From NCBI GenBank assembly GCA_019187105.1, contig JABAQM010000001.1:3130734-3194733 (forward strand): a stretch of DNA of 64,000 nt, written 5' to 3'. The notes under the pieces are model-generated. The model was not told the DNA's origin, searched no databases, and saw only the letters and a program-made list of their open reading frames with translations. Shown here piece by piece: positions 56,925 through 64,000 of this stretch. The stretch is from Fimbriimonadaceae bacterium (GTDB lineage: Bacteria; Armatimonadota; Fimbriimonadia; Fimbriimonadales; Fimbriimonadaceae). The first letter of the stretch is position 1. Each line of letters opens with the position of its first letter. Position numbers and translations under genes: made by a program.

Positions 56925-57101
56925 TTGCGTTTTGTCCGCAGCAAGCCGTGGTGGAAGAGCCGTCTCGATCCGTCTGAGGGGGAATGGTGGGCGATTGTCG
57001 CAGGTTCCATCCTTCCCGAACTTGGCTGCCTGTTGGCGGTTTTCCTGTTTCCGATCTGGGCAATGGTGAGGCTCGTGCGCCGGCTTCGCAGAATGAAGTA
57101 G
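56925..57101 (+). CDS. Possible small single-pass membrane protein
   Basis: A 58-residue frame from TTG 56925: KPWWKSRLDPSEGEWWAIVA, then a hydrophobic stretch GSILPELGCLLAVFLFPIWA, then the basic end VRLVRRLRRMK. The charge pattern (hydrophobic helix followed by Arg/Lys) is that of a real membrane peptide, and AGGT lies 8 bases upstream. A non-ATG start and lack of known relatives keep this uncertain. The remaining bases of 56653-57191 show nothing except a CATTCCGAGCG repeat-like motif near 56703. Confidence 0.35.
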   Translation: MRFVRSKPWWKSRLDPSEGEWWAIVAGSILPELGCLLAVFLFPIWAMVRLVRRLRRMK

Positions 57102-57191
57102 CAACCCGACGACCGGAAGTTAGATCGTCACGAGACCCTGCAAAACGCCTTCAGATTCCGCGCATTGCGCTGCCGCGAGTAAGATGCCGGC

Positions 57192-57671
57192 ATGGCATCG
57201 GTCATGACCCCTTCGACGACGGCTCTCATCGTGGGAGTGGTGTTGGGTGGGGTGGTGTGGGGGTTCGGCCGATTGGTGGGGCTCGACCGCGAACGCGCGT
57301 ACTATGCGACGATTCTGGCGGTGGTGGCGCTGTACTATGCCCTGTTCGCGGTGATGGGGCGCTCGATGGAAGCGCTGCTGCTCGAATCGATCGCGATCGC
57401 GGTGTTCTTCGTGCTGACGGCGCTCGGTTTCAGGCGCAGCCAGTGGATCGTGGCGGCCGGCCTGGCCGGGCACGGCCTCTATGACGCGGTTCACGGGGCG
57501 TTGATCTCCAATCCGGGGATGCCGGTCTGGTGGCCCTATTTCTGCGGCAGCATCGATGTCACCATGGCCGTCGGCCTGGCCGCGATCCTGGTGAGGCAAG
57601 AGCGGTCGGCGACTTCCGTTATTGGAGAACCCGCGATGGACAGTGGGGAAGCGCTAACTCGGAATGCCTGA
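57192..57671 (+). CDS. Integral membrane protein of unknown function
   Basis: A 159-residue protein with about five membrane segments: TALIVGVVLGGVVWGFGRLV, YYATILAVVALYYALFAVMG, ALLLESIAIAVFFVLTALGF, WIVAAGLAGHGLYDAVHG, and CGSIDVTMAVGLAAILV. The His/Asp residues of GHGLYDAVHG lie within or next to a helix and may be functional. No named family is recognised. Monocistronic. Confidence 0.7.
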   Translation: MASVMTPSTTALIVGVVLGGVVWGFGRLVGLDRERAYYATILAVVALYYALFAVMGRSMEALLLESIAIAVFFVLTALGFRRSQWIVAAGLAGHGLYDAVHGALISNPGMPVWWPYFCGSIDVTMAVGLAAILVRQERSATSVIGEPAMDSGEALTRNA

Positions 57672-57753
57672 CGGCAGCCGCGGGATAGCGAATCCCCGGG
57701 CCACTCGCCCGTGGGAGTAAGCTCGAGGCCGCCCTTGGACGACGAGCAAACCG

Positions 57754-58194
57754 ATGAAAAAGGCTCCTGCCAAAGTCAACTATCGCGAAACCCAGCTATG
57801 GATCGATGCCAAGGCCCTCGCGCTTGAGGTTTATCGCCTGAGCGCGAATTGGCCACAAGAGGGCCAGGAGTTGGCCACCGAGATTCGTGGCCTGGCGCGA
57901 ACGGTGGTCCGATCCGTGCCAAACGCATTCAAGAAACCCGGCATCTCCGGCAATTTTTATCTCCAGCTGTCGAGGGGGTCGTTTGCCGAACTTGAAGCGC
58001 TCCTGGAGATCGCGGTGGAACTCGGGTTCTTGGAGCCGACTGCGTCGGGCAAAGTCCAGGAGCTTGCCAAACCCATTGAAGCAAAGTTCAGTGAACTTGC
58101 AGCGGAGGCGAAGAAGCACGCGAAGGAAATGATGCACAAGCGCACGAGCCTGTTCGGTGGCGGTGGCTTCGATGACGACGACGACGACTTCTAA
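57754..58194 (+). CDS. Four-helix-bundle (23S rRNA IVP-type) protein
   Basis: A 146-residue protein of the four-helix-bundle family named after the proteins encoded in 23S rRNA intervening sequences: YRETQLWIDAKALALEVYRL, LATEIRGLARTVVRSVPNAF, NFYLQLSRGSFAELEALLEI, AVELGFLEPTASGKVQEL. An added Lys/Ala helix and a C-terminal Gly-rich segment ending in six Asp (GGGGFDDDDDDF) are unusual for the family. Function unknown. Here the gene is chromosomal and not within rRNA. Confidence 0.8.
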   Translation: MKKAPAKVNYRETQLWIDAKALALEVYRLSANWPQEGQELATEIRGLARTVVRSVPNAFKKPGISGNFYLQLSRGSFAELEALLEIAVELGFLEPTASGKVQELAKPIEAKFSELAAEAKKHAKEMMHKRTSLFGGGGFDDDDDDF

Positions 58195-58259
58195 GCAGCT
58201 TTAATGCCGAGCCTGGGTCGTTAAAGTCCTAATGTTGGTTGGAGGATGAACGCCGGGCA

Positions 58260-58312
58260 TTGCCATTCCGAGCGAGGGCATCCTGACCCGGGGAGGAATC
58301 TAACTGTCCGCG
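58260..58312. repeat. CATTCCGAGCG/GAGGAATCT repeat-like element
   Basis: CCATTCCGAGCGAGGG at about 58262 and GAGGAATCT at about 58295 are the two ends of a dispersed palindromic repeat (CATTCCGAGCG..AGCGAGGAATC) common in many bacterial genomes. A second partial copy (TCATTCCGAGCGGGG) lies near 56703. Confidence 0.35.
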
Positions 58313-58426
58313 CTTCGTGCTTCAGGTGCGGGACTCCATCCAATAGGCGATTACGGCTAGTTCTTCCGTCGAGGACGCGTTCGAGATGACGGACCGAATG
58401 CACCCGACGACCTAAGATCGGCCCGC

Positions 58427-58432
58427 TATACT
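58427..58432 (+). promoter_or_regulatory. -10-like box directly before the gene at 58439
   Basis: TATACT ends 6 bases before ATG 58439 and no ribosome-binding site is present, indicating a leaderless mRNA. Confidence 0.45.
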
Positions 58433-58438
58433 GATCCA

Positions 58439-59056
58439 ATGATCATCAGTGCGGCGATCATGTGTTGTTTGGCGAGCGCGGACCACATCCAACAGGTGCC
58501 CGAGGGGGTGCGATACAAGCGCGCGTCCGCTGGCGCCAATTCGGCCGCGCTTGCCAAGCTTAAGGCGGTATTCGTCTCGAACCCGAAGAAGCAAGCGTTC
58601 GGCCCGCTGGTAGGAAAAGGCCTGATCATCGGCCCCGGATTATGGGGCGCCATGAAGGGCAAGGTCGGAAGCAAGTTTCAGAACTCCCCTCCCGCTACCT
58701 TCGCCGTCCCGACCGCCAAGGGCCTCGTCGAGATGGCCGGAAGAGTGGCGAAAACACCCGAACAGCAGTCGATAGCGTGGGCCTATATGCAGTCGATGAC
58801 GCCAAAGAAACCAAAGCCAACGATCAGAAAGGCAAGTGCGGCCGAGCTCAAATACTACTGGGCGATTTGCGCCTGGGACATCCGCGAGCCGTTGTTCGTG
58901 TTGGAGCTTGGCGAAGAACGATTGCTGATCAACCTGATCGCCGAGGGAAATGATTTACGGGGTTTCTACGTCGACCGCTTGCCGCCGATCCACAGGCCCC
59001 AACGGGCGACAGATCATAGCGAAGGCCGTAAGGCCTGGTATCGCGTCCACCCATAA
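58439..59056 (+). CDS. Possible exported protein of unknown function
   Basis: A 205-residue protein with an N-terminal segment (MIISAAIMCCLASADHIQQ) that may be a short signal peptide. The body is basic with no recognisable motif (GPLVGKGLIIGPGLWGAMKG; AAELKYYWAICAWDIREPLF; ERLLINLIAEGNDLRGFYVD). Start supported by the TATACT box spacing. Nothing in the context indicates function. Confidence 0.55.
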   Translation: MIISAAIMCCLASADHIQQVPEGVRYKRASAGANSAALAKLKAVFVSNPKKQAFGPLVGKGLIIGPGLWGAMKGKVGSKFQNSPPATFAVPTAKGLVEMAGRVAKTPEQQSIAWAYMQSMTPKKPKPTIRKASAAELKYYWAICAWDIREPLFVLELGEERLLINLIAEGNDLRGFYVDRLPPIHRPQRATDHSEGRKAWYRVHP

Positions 59057-59192
59057 GGTCCAAGCCCCGGAGGGGCGGCAGAATCCTTGGGCCGCCTGAG
59101 CAGATGACGCCGGCTGAGTGCAAGTCCGCGTTGGGGACCCTGGCCACCAATGTGCCACACACCGACTCAGCGACCGGACTTCAGCCCCGCTG

Positions 59193-59198
59193 TAGAAT
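59193..59198 (+). promoter_or_regulatory. -10-like box directly before the gene at 59204
   Basis: TAGAAT ends 5 bases before ATG 59204; no ribosome-binding site is visible. Confidence 0.4.
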
Positions 59199-59203
59199 GG
59201 GAC

Positions 59204-59740
59204 ATGGATTGCCTGCAGACACCGTTGTGGATTGCGATTGCACTGAGCGGTAGTTCGGTGGCCATGAGCGACGCTTACCTCGCCGGTGTCGAACCCGGCA
59301 TAACTTCAATGAGGGAACTGGCAAGGCGGCACGGAGCTCCGGAAGTGCTTGTCGGGCAGCACCCAAACAGTCGATACTGTTGGGTTTTTAAGGATGGGCT
59401 GACGCTGACCGTCGACGGCTGGGAGCCCGATACGACCGGTTACGGATATGCAATAGATTTTGTTTCGGTCAGCGACTGGAAGGGCCAATTGAAGGAATCG
59501 CTGCGCGCCAATAAGCTGTTACCCTCGCTGAGCCTGGTTTCTGACTTGAAAATCGGCATGTCAGAGGACCAAGTGCTTACGGCCATGGGAATGTCCAGAA
59601 CGGGGCGCCCGAAGGGTAACAGGGCTTTCGATATTCAGATTCGTTCGGGACATAAAGACTCGAAGACGGTCATCTTGAGGCTGGTTTGGGACCGCATGGT
59701 GCGGTTGAATGGCATTCAGCTGTTAGCGCCAAGGGGCTAG
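59204..59740 (+). CDS. Exported protein with SmpA/BamE-like repeats
   Basis: A 178-residue protein with a signal-like start (MDCLQTPLWIAIALSGSSVA). Two similar halves each carry a 'Gly-Met/Ile-x-x-x-x-(V/L)' turn: GVEPGITSMRELARRHGAPE and LKIGMSEDQVLTAMGMSRTG. The second is close to the BamE/SmpA-type repeat of outer-membrane-associated lipoproteins, but without a lipobox. The start at ATG 59204 is preferred because of the -10 box at 59193 and the signal peptide; the frame is open from 59150. Confidence 0.55.
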   Translation: MDCLQTPLWIAIALSGSSVAMSDAYLAGVEPGITSMRELARRHGAPEVLVGQHPNSRYCWVFKDGLTLTVDGWEPDTTGYGYAIDFVSVSDWKGQLKESLRANKLLPSLSLVSDLKIGMSEDQVLTAMGMSRTGRPKGNRAFDIQIRSGHKDSKTVILRLVWDRMVRLNGIQLLAPRG

Positions 59741-59931
59741 CTTTTCTTCTGAAGCCCCCGACAGGCTCGGTCCTGGCATGGAACGGATAATCGCCACATG
59801 CATCGCCGAGGCTCGTCATGAGGACGTAAAATGCCCTTCCAAACCCAGGTTAGCGTTATGAACCTGACGACACCCTTCCGCTCGTTCGCAGACGGTTCAC
59901 AGCGAGTTAGCCAAAGCGCATAATCATGGGC

Positions 59932-60915
59932 ATGGACTTAGGGGGCCCACTTCACGTCGCGCTACGCTTGTCGTTGATCGGATTTGCATGCATCCAGGGC
60001 ACGTCGGATGGCACTCGGGATGTCCAGGCCGAAGTCGCCCAGATGTTGAACGGCTTGGACGCGCGCACCGCCGTGTATGCGAAACACCTTCCGTCCGGAA
60101 AATCAATTGGCGTCCGTGCCGATCAGTCGATGAACACCCTGTCCATCATCAAGATCGCGGTCATGATCCAGGCCTTCCGCGAGGCAGACGCGGGGAGGCT
60201 GAAGCTGAGCGCCCGCTACACGGTGCGCCCGGAGGATATGCGGCGAGGCTCTGGGCTCATCCAGACGTTCGATCCGGGTCTGAAGCTCACCTACCGCGAT
60301 CTTATCGAACAGATGATCGTTACCAGTGACAACACCGCAACGGACATCTTGATCAAGAAGGTTGGCAAGTCGGCGGTGAACAAGATGCTCGCCAAATTCG
60401 GGTTTAAGAAGACCCGGCTGAACATCACCACCGGCGAGCTTTTTCGGGAGGGATTCATCCGTGTCGATCCCAAGAACGCGAAGATGACCGACCGCCAAGT
60501 CTTCGACCTTTACTGGCCAAGCGGCCCTCGTCAGGACGAGATGGACTTCCAGCTGGAGGGCGATCCGTCCAAATGGCTGGGCGTAACGACTGCCCGGGAG
60601 ATCTCGCAGATTCTCGAAGGGATCTTGAACGCCAGGTTTGCCAGCAAGGCCAGCAGCCGCGCGATGCTGGATATGCTCAAGCGACAGTTTTACAGTTCGC
60701 GGCTCCCCCAGCGGATTCAATGGAAGACCGGCATCGAGATCGCGCATAAGACCGGTGACTGGCCACCGCTGGCGGGAAGCGACGTCGGCATTCTTTTCTA
60801 TCCCGGTGGCCCAACCGTCGTGGCGATCCTTACCGGGCAGAACAAAGGCGATTTCTTCGAGCTCGAAGCGGTCCAAGGCCGGATCGCGGAGCTGCTGGTC
60901 AAGGAATGGAAATAG
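59932..60915 (+). CDS. Class A beta-lactamase-like serine hydrolase
   Basis: A 327-residue exported hydrolase with the three active-site motifs of class A enzymes: SxxK in MNTLSIIKIAVMIQAF, SDN in MIVTSDNTATDILIKK, and KTG in EIAHKTGDWPPLAGSD. The N-terminal DLGGPLHVALRLSLIGFAC is signal-like and ends in a possible lipid-modified Cys. The omega-loop Glu of true penicillinases is not evident, so activity on beta-lactams is uncertain and a cell-wall role is equally possible. CATAAT (59919-59924) lies 7 bases before ATG 59932, favouring this start over 59926. Confidence 0.83.
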   Translation: MDLGGPLHVALRLSLIGFACIQGTSDGTRDVQAEVAQMLNGLDARTAVYAKHLPSGKSIGVRADQSMNTLSIIKIAVMIQAFREADAGRLKLSARYTVRPEDMRRGSGLIQTFDPGLKLTYRDLIEQMIVTSDNTATDILIKKVGKSAVNKMLAKFGFKKTRLNITTGELFREGFIRVDPKNAKMTDRQVFDLYWPSGPRQDEMDFQLEGDPSKWLGVTTAREISQILEGILNARFASKASSRAMLDMLKRQFYSSRLPQRIQWKTGIEIAHKTGDWPPLAGSDVGILFYPGGPTVVAILTGQNKGDFFELEAVQGRIAELLVKEWK

Positions 60916-61030
60916 GCGGAACGTAGGGCGTCGAGCTTGCTGAGGGCATAGTGGATGGCCGCAAGGTCATGCATCGCCCAGCTTGGGGTTCGTCGGGTTC
61001 CTGGTCGGGGTGATGTATTATGGGCCCACG

Positions 61031-62152
61031 ATGATGCAAGTAAATCCAGGGTTACTTAGTTCTGCACAGAGTAAATGGGGGCCGCAACCGGAGAATAGAC
61101 AAGGAGCGGTGAAGACATATAAATGCGCAAGTCTCTCTTCGTTTCTGAAGCAGTACACGGATAAATACAGGAGCAACAAGGCAATTGTTTTTCGGGGGCA
61201 TGCCCGAGGCGAATGGCAGCTTGAATCATCACTCCGCCGGCAGATGCTCCGCCAATTTGGATTTGAACAGGAATCAAGATATCGGCGAGCTCAAGGCTCC
61301 TTCAGTCCAGCGTTTTTGGAGTTCCTTGAGCACCTTTACACGACGGGCCCGGAAACCGTGAGATCGTACATTGACGCATACGCCAACCTAAGAGGAGAGA
61401 TTGAGAGCAGCGCCGAACAGAGCTTCCGGCACAGTCTGGTAAAGAATCTCCTTTTAGATGATCCAAAAGATTTCGACCTGCATGTTCATCGGCGACAAAT
61501 TCGCCTCCGCCAGCTTGAAGCCAAGCTGCTCAGCCTAGCACAGCACTACGGGTTACCTACTCCTTTGCTCGACTGGACTACCTCACCGTTTGTCGCCTGG
61601 TTCTTTGCGCTCGCCGATTTGGTAGAGCCGGTCAAGCCAACAGTCGTTGGCATGGTTCCTGAGGTGTTGCGTCAGAACATCGAGTTCTTCTTGGAAGACC
61701 GGATAGAGGAGATTCGCCAATGGGCGCAACGTACTGCATTAGTCGAAAGGCGAAGGGAATCCAACACACCAATCGATCGCAGCTACCTCATCGACCATAC
61801 TGACATCACGGACCTGGTTGAATTGGATCGCTTCGCTACGGTTGATGGCTTCCTTCCTGACAACGACAGGATCGTCCCTCAAAGCGGCCTCTTGACGAAC
61901 CAATCCACGCACTACACATTGGAGGATGTAGCGCGCAAAGTCTGGCGGGGAGGTGAGCCTCTAATCGTTAAATTCGTGCTGACGAAGCAGGCTAGGCACG
62001 AAGCGCTGCAACTATTACGCAGGATGAACGTTCACGCTGGTACCTTGTTCCCTGGACCAATTGGGGCTGCCCGCCTGGGCCTTGACGCAATTCGAATTAA
62101 AGAGTACTCCGGCAAACTTCGTTGGTCGGCGCCACCGCCAGGATTCATCTGA
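61031..62152 (+). CDS. FRG-domain protein
   Basis: A 373-residue protein with an FRG domain: the name-giving AIVFRGHARGEWQLESSLRR near residue 51 and the conserved AQHYGLPTPLLDWTTSPFVA near residue 175, with the terminal GAARLGLDAIRIKEYSG. FRG proteins are of unproven function and are frequent near phage-defence genes. G+C drops here: bases 61141-61200 are 45% G+C against 63% in 60541-60600. The start is uncertain (TTG 60983, ATG 61013 or 61031); 61031 is preferred because TATTAT (61016-61021) lies 9 bases before it. It is followed closely by an unknown gene. Confidence 0.8.
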   Translation: MMQVNPGLLSSAQSKWGPQPENRQGAVKTYKCASLSSFLKQYTDKYRSNKAIVFRGHARGEWQLESSLRRQMLRQFGFEQESRYRRAQGSFSPAFLEFLEHLYTTGPETVRSYIDAYANLRGEIESSAEQSFRHSLVKNLLLDDPKDFDLHVHRRQIRLRQLEAKLLSLAQHYGLPTPLLDWTTSPFVAWFFALADLVEPVKPTVVGMVPEVLRQNIEFFLEDRIEEIRQWAQRTALVERRRESNTPIDRSYLIDHTDITDLVELDRFATVDGFLPDNDRIVPQSGLLTNQSTHYTLEDVARKVWRGGEPLIVKFVLTKQARHEALQLLRRMNVHAGTLFPGPIGAARLGLDAIRIKEYSGKLRWSAPPPGFI

Positions 62153-62254
62153 ACCTTACTAAGATGTCTGGATGGCTGGGATCGACCTGGTCCGATCGGG
62201 CGGGGTACATGCCACCGGATCAGGAGAACTCACGGCCAACAGTCCGGCAAGCAG

Positions 62255-62260
62255 TAAGAT
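62255..62260 (+). promoter_or_regulatory. -10-like box directly before the gene at 62268
   Basis: TAAGAT ends 7 bases before ATG 62268 with no ribosome-binding site, as in other leaderless starts here. Confidence 0.35.
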
Positions 62261-62267
62261 TGCGATC

Positions 62268-62840
62268 ATGGGATTGATGATCCATTCGCTCGGCGAACTT
62301 CCGGCCTCGGCAGCCCGTGGGTTCTTCGTTTACCTGCTGGACTATGGGTGGGATGATCCGCTGTGGAAGGTCGTGATCGAAAACTTCAATAAGATGGCCG
62401 AACTGGCTTCTAGCAATGATGCTGTCGTTATAAGGGGCACGGTCGCGGCTCACTTTACTGACGAAGTTCTCTCATGGCATCAAATTAATGGGGAATCGGG
62501 TGAAACTGTGCTCCCGGCCCTCATGGTGACAACGCGAAATCCGCATCAATTTAAGCAGGGGAACCGAGAGAGCGATCGGCCGCCTCAGAAAGACAGTATT
62601 CTTTTGATCCCCCTCCGTAGGATGTGCAAGTCACCTGTCGAGGTCGTACCGCTAATTGAGCAGCTTTTCAGCGACATAAAAGAAAAGCAGCAACTGAGCA
62701 GTTTTCAGGTTGCAAAAGAGCTCCGGGCAGGAATTGGCAAGGCAATAGTCGACAGTCTTATTCTTGAACCCAACTTGGGCGGAGTCGGCGTTAATTTGAT
62801 GTCGATCTTGAATTTCTTGCGCGGGCGGCGAGGCAAGTAG
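62268..62840 (+). CDS. Protein of unknown function, partner candidate of the FRG protein
   Basis: A 190-residue protein: MGLMIHSLGELPASAARGFF, LDYGWDDPLWKVVIENFNKM, SNDAVVIRGTVAAHFTDEVL, LPALMVTTRNPHQFKQGNRE, and a C-terminal LRAGIGKAIVDSLILEPNLG. Alternating beta and alpha segments suggest a compact alpha/beta fold, but no family is recognised. The preferred start is ATG 62268; the frame is open from 62172, 19 bases after the FRG gene. Same A+T-rich patch and strand as the FRG gene, so the two may act together. Confidence 0.6.
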   Translation: MGLMIHSLGELPASAARGFFVYLLDYGWDDPLWKVVIENFNKMAELASSNDAVVIRGTVAAHFTDEVLSWHQINGESGETVLPALMVTTRNPHQFKQGNRESDRPPQKDSILLIPLRRMCKSPVEVVPLIEQLFSDIKEKQQLSSFQVAKELRAGIGKAIVDSLILEPNLGGVGVNLMSILNFLRGRRGK

Positions 62841-62897
62841 GCGTCCAGTGAATCTGGGGGTATAGGCGTGTCCTGCCCGGTCACTAGTCGGTATGAA

Positions 62898-63113
62898 TCA
62901 AGCAAACACGTTCTGGCAGAACCCGCACTGGAGGGTATCTTTCTGCGCACTCTGGATCGCCGACTCGACGAGACTAGCAGCTAGGACAAACCCTATGGAG
63001 CCGAAGTATCCAAGGCCCGTACCCGGCTTGCCTACCACTACAATGTTCGTGGAGCCGCAGGCGGGACAGGATCGTCCGAGACCGGTGGCAACCTGATACC
63101 GAGGATCGTTCAA
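62898..63113 (-). CDS. Small zinc-ribbon membrane protein
   Basis: A 71-residue protein with two Cys pairs, CPACGSTNIVVV near the N-terminus and LQCGFCQNVFA at the C-terminus. They flank a hydrophobic stretch (YFGSIGFVLAASLVESAI) that may be a membrane segment. The layout is a split zinc ribbon. The start is TTG 63113 (MNDPRYQV), weakly supported; no ribosome-binding site is seen. Function unknown. Confidence 0.55.
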   Translation of the reverse strand: MNDPRYQVATGLGRSCPACGSTNIVVVGKPGTGLGYFGSIGFVLAASLVESAIQSAQKDTLQCGFCQNVFA

Positions 63114-63140
63114 AACTGCTGGCGTCTGGCGAGCGCGGCG

Positions 63141-63312
63141 CGGGTGGCCGGGGTTTGGGTGACTGGCGCGAACATCGTGACCTGTTTGTTTCCTCCTCCC
63201 TTCAACTGGGTGGCCCGGGTTCGCAATGCTAACCCGGGCGCGAAGCGCTCTTAATCCACCTCACAACAGCTTGTGACGGGCGGGTGGCCGGGGTTTGGGA
63301 AGCTAACCCCGG
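63141..63312. repeat. Cluster of REP-like hairpin repeats
   Basis: The 19-base CGGGTGGCCGGGGTTTGGG occurs identically at 63141-63159 and 63281-63299. Two hairpins of the same design follow: CCCGGGTT..AACCCGGG (63214-63221 and 63231-63238) and CCGGGGTT..AACCCCGG (63288-63295 and 63305-63312), each with 8-base arms and a 9-base loop ending GCT. The first copy lacks its right arm. Confidence 0.65.
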
Positions 63313-63661
63313 TACCGAAGGCATTCCGGCATCCTGATCCTGTCGCCGAATAGTCGCGCCATTTGGCGGACCCCTCTTCTGGTGACCCGAGGCGCGCTGG
63401 ACCATTTGAGTGGATCAAGTGGGCGTGCCGCAAAAGGCCGAAAGGAGACGTCACGGCGGAAAGAAATCCCTCCGAAACGAAGCCCGATCTCTGCGAAGAA
63501 AATTCCTATCTCGGGCCAAGAAAAGTCCATCTCTGCGATGGTCAAAGGAAATTTTTTGCCCGCGAAAGAAAAAAAGTCGCCAAAGACATCTCAAAACTGG
63601 CGGAAGACCGGGAATAAGTCCCAACAGGAGGGCCAAAAGGGGCCCCTGGAGGATCATTCCT
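63313..63661. other. Non-coding leader with A-rich degenerate short repeats
   Basis: No convincing gene. From about 63470 to 63600 the sequence is purine-rich with loosely repeated ~21-base units (CCGATCTCTGCGAAGAAAAT, CCTATCTCGGGCCAAGAAAA, CCATCTCTGCGATGGTCAAA). Open frames through it are low-complexity. GGAGG at 63648-63652 is the ribosome-binding site of the next gene. Confidence 0.45.
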
Positions 63662-64000
63662 ATGAGTTATATCACGGAGAATTTGCAGGATGGCGAATTC
63701 AATTCCGCCCTTGCCAACTTCAATGCCGTCTGCATCGCCAATGCGGCGACGCTGGCGCTGACTCCGAGCGACCTGACCGCGATCGCCGCCGCTGCGACCG
63801 GGTTCAACACGACCTATAACGCCGCCACCGCCGCCAAGGCCTCGGCCAAGAACAGCGTGGAAGCCAAGGACCTCCAGAAGAAGTCCAGCCGGGCGACCGT
63901 CAACAAGTACGCCAAGCTCTTCCGCGCGAACCAGGCGGTGCCCGACAATCTGCTCGACAGCCTGATGCTGCCGCACCACAAGACGCCGGGCACGAAGACC
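63662..64000 (+). CDS. Helical protein of unknown function, 3' truncated by the window
   Basis: The first 113 residues of a plus-strand gene: MSYITENLQDGEFNSALANF, NAVCIANAATLALTPSDLTA, IAAAATGFNTTYNAATAAKA, and VNKYAKLFRANQAVPDNLLD, LMLPHHKTPGT. The Ala-rich helical repeat pattern, with LGLT-like 'ALTPSDL', resembles a widespread hypothetical family found in Planctomycetes and Verrucomicrobia. GGAGG lies 9 bases before ATG 63662. The C-terminal part is outside the window. Confidence 0.7.
   Translation, partial: MSYITENLQDGEFNSALANFNAVCIANAATLALTPSDLTAIAAAATGFNTTYNAATAAKASAKNSVEAKDLQKKSSRATVNKYAKLFRANQAVPDNLLDSLMLPHHKTPGTKT

Noticed and set aside
59062-59086. AGCCCCGGAGGGGCGGCAG repeat element
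   Set aside because: Looks like a dispersed GC-rich repeat found in other phyla, but only one copy is seen in this window, so no repeat can be claimed.
63382-63819. 145-residue Lys/Ser-rich frame
   Set aside because: Low-complexity translation of A-rich repeats that runs out of frame into the well-supported gene at 63662.
1-64000. CRISPR array, rRNA operon, insertion sequence or prophage
   Set aside because: No regularly spaced direct repeats, rRNA segments, transposase, integrase or phage structural genes were found; only the small repeats listed.

Overview
The window is about 60% G+C, densely packed bacterial chromosome. Many genes overlap by 4 bases (ATGA) and both strands are used in short operons. 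Secreted proteins ending in a Pro-Glu-Pro, hydrophobic, Arg-rich tail (PEP-CTERM), a DUF1800 gene, a planctomycete-type c-heme fusion, three DinB-fold proteins, type IV pilus ATPases and an ImuB/DnaE2 mutasome together suggest an environmental bacterium of the Armatimonadota (Fimbriimonas-like) or a neighbouring lineage. This placement is an inference from gene content only; no rRNA is present.

Layout. 0-4.5 kb: a truncated peptide-binding lipoprotein, a heparinase II/III-type lyase and an Hsp20. 4.5-6.9 kb: a clear c-di-AMP (ydaO-type) riboswitch, a strong hairpin, then hisB-hisH-hisA. 7.2-12.8 kb (minus strand): tRNA-Arg and an ispG-small membrane protein-pilB-HDOD-pilT cluster. 12.9-17.9 kb: a probable SOS cassette, imuB followed by dnaE2 divided into two translationally coupled genes. 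18-22 kb: a lysozyme-like protein, then hisC-DAHP synthase. 23-26.3 kb: an E2 acyltransferase, a C26 amidotransferase, a biotin carrier and HMG-CoA lyase, probably leucine or branched-chain catabolism. 26-32 kb (minus): membrane protein, GT4 glycosyltransferase, HTH regulator, queA, HAD phosphatase and citrate synthase. 32-35.8 kb: methyltransferase, aat, and two PEP-CTERM proteins. 35.8-41.8 kb: two GT9 glycosyltransferases, a sugar kinase-murQ pair (cell-wall recycling), a CBM9-like protein and hslU. 42-49.9 kb: SRPBCC protein, c-heme fusion, Tat-exported oxidoreductase, an arsR-arsM-arsC-rbsK operon, DUF1800 and a PLP aminotransferase. 50-60.9 kb: DinB proteins, O-methyltransferase, serine hydrolases, FMN reductase, PEP-CTERM proteins and small secreted unknowns. 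61-64 kb: a more A+T-rich accessory patch (FRG-domain protein plus an unknown), a zinc-ribbon protein, REP-like hairpins and the start of an unknown gene.

The most notable observations are the divided DnaE2 with a palindrome over the imuB -10 box, the c-di-AMP riboswitch upstream of a histidine operon, a recurring arrangement in which a TANNNT box lies 5-9 bases before ATG with no ribosome-binding site (leaderless mRNAs), a probable AUC start in queA, and the FRG-domain pair.
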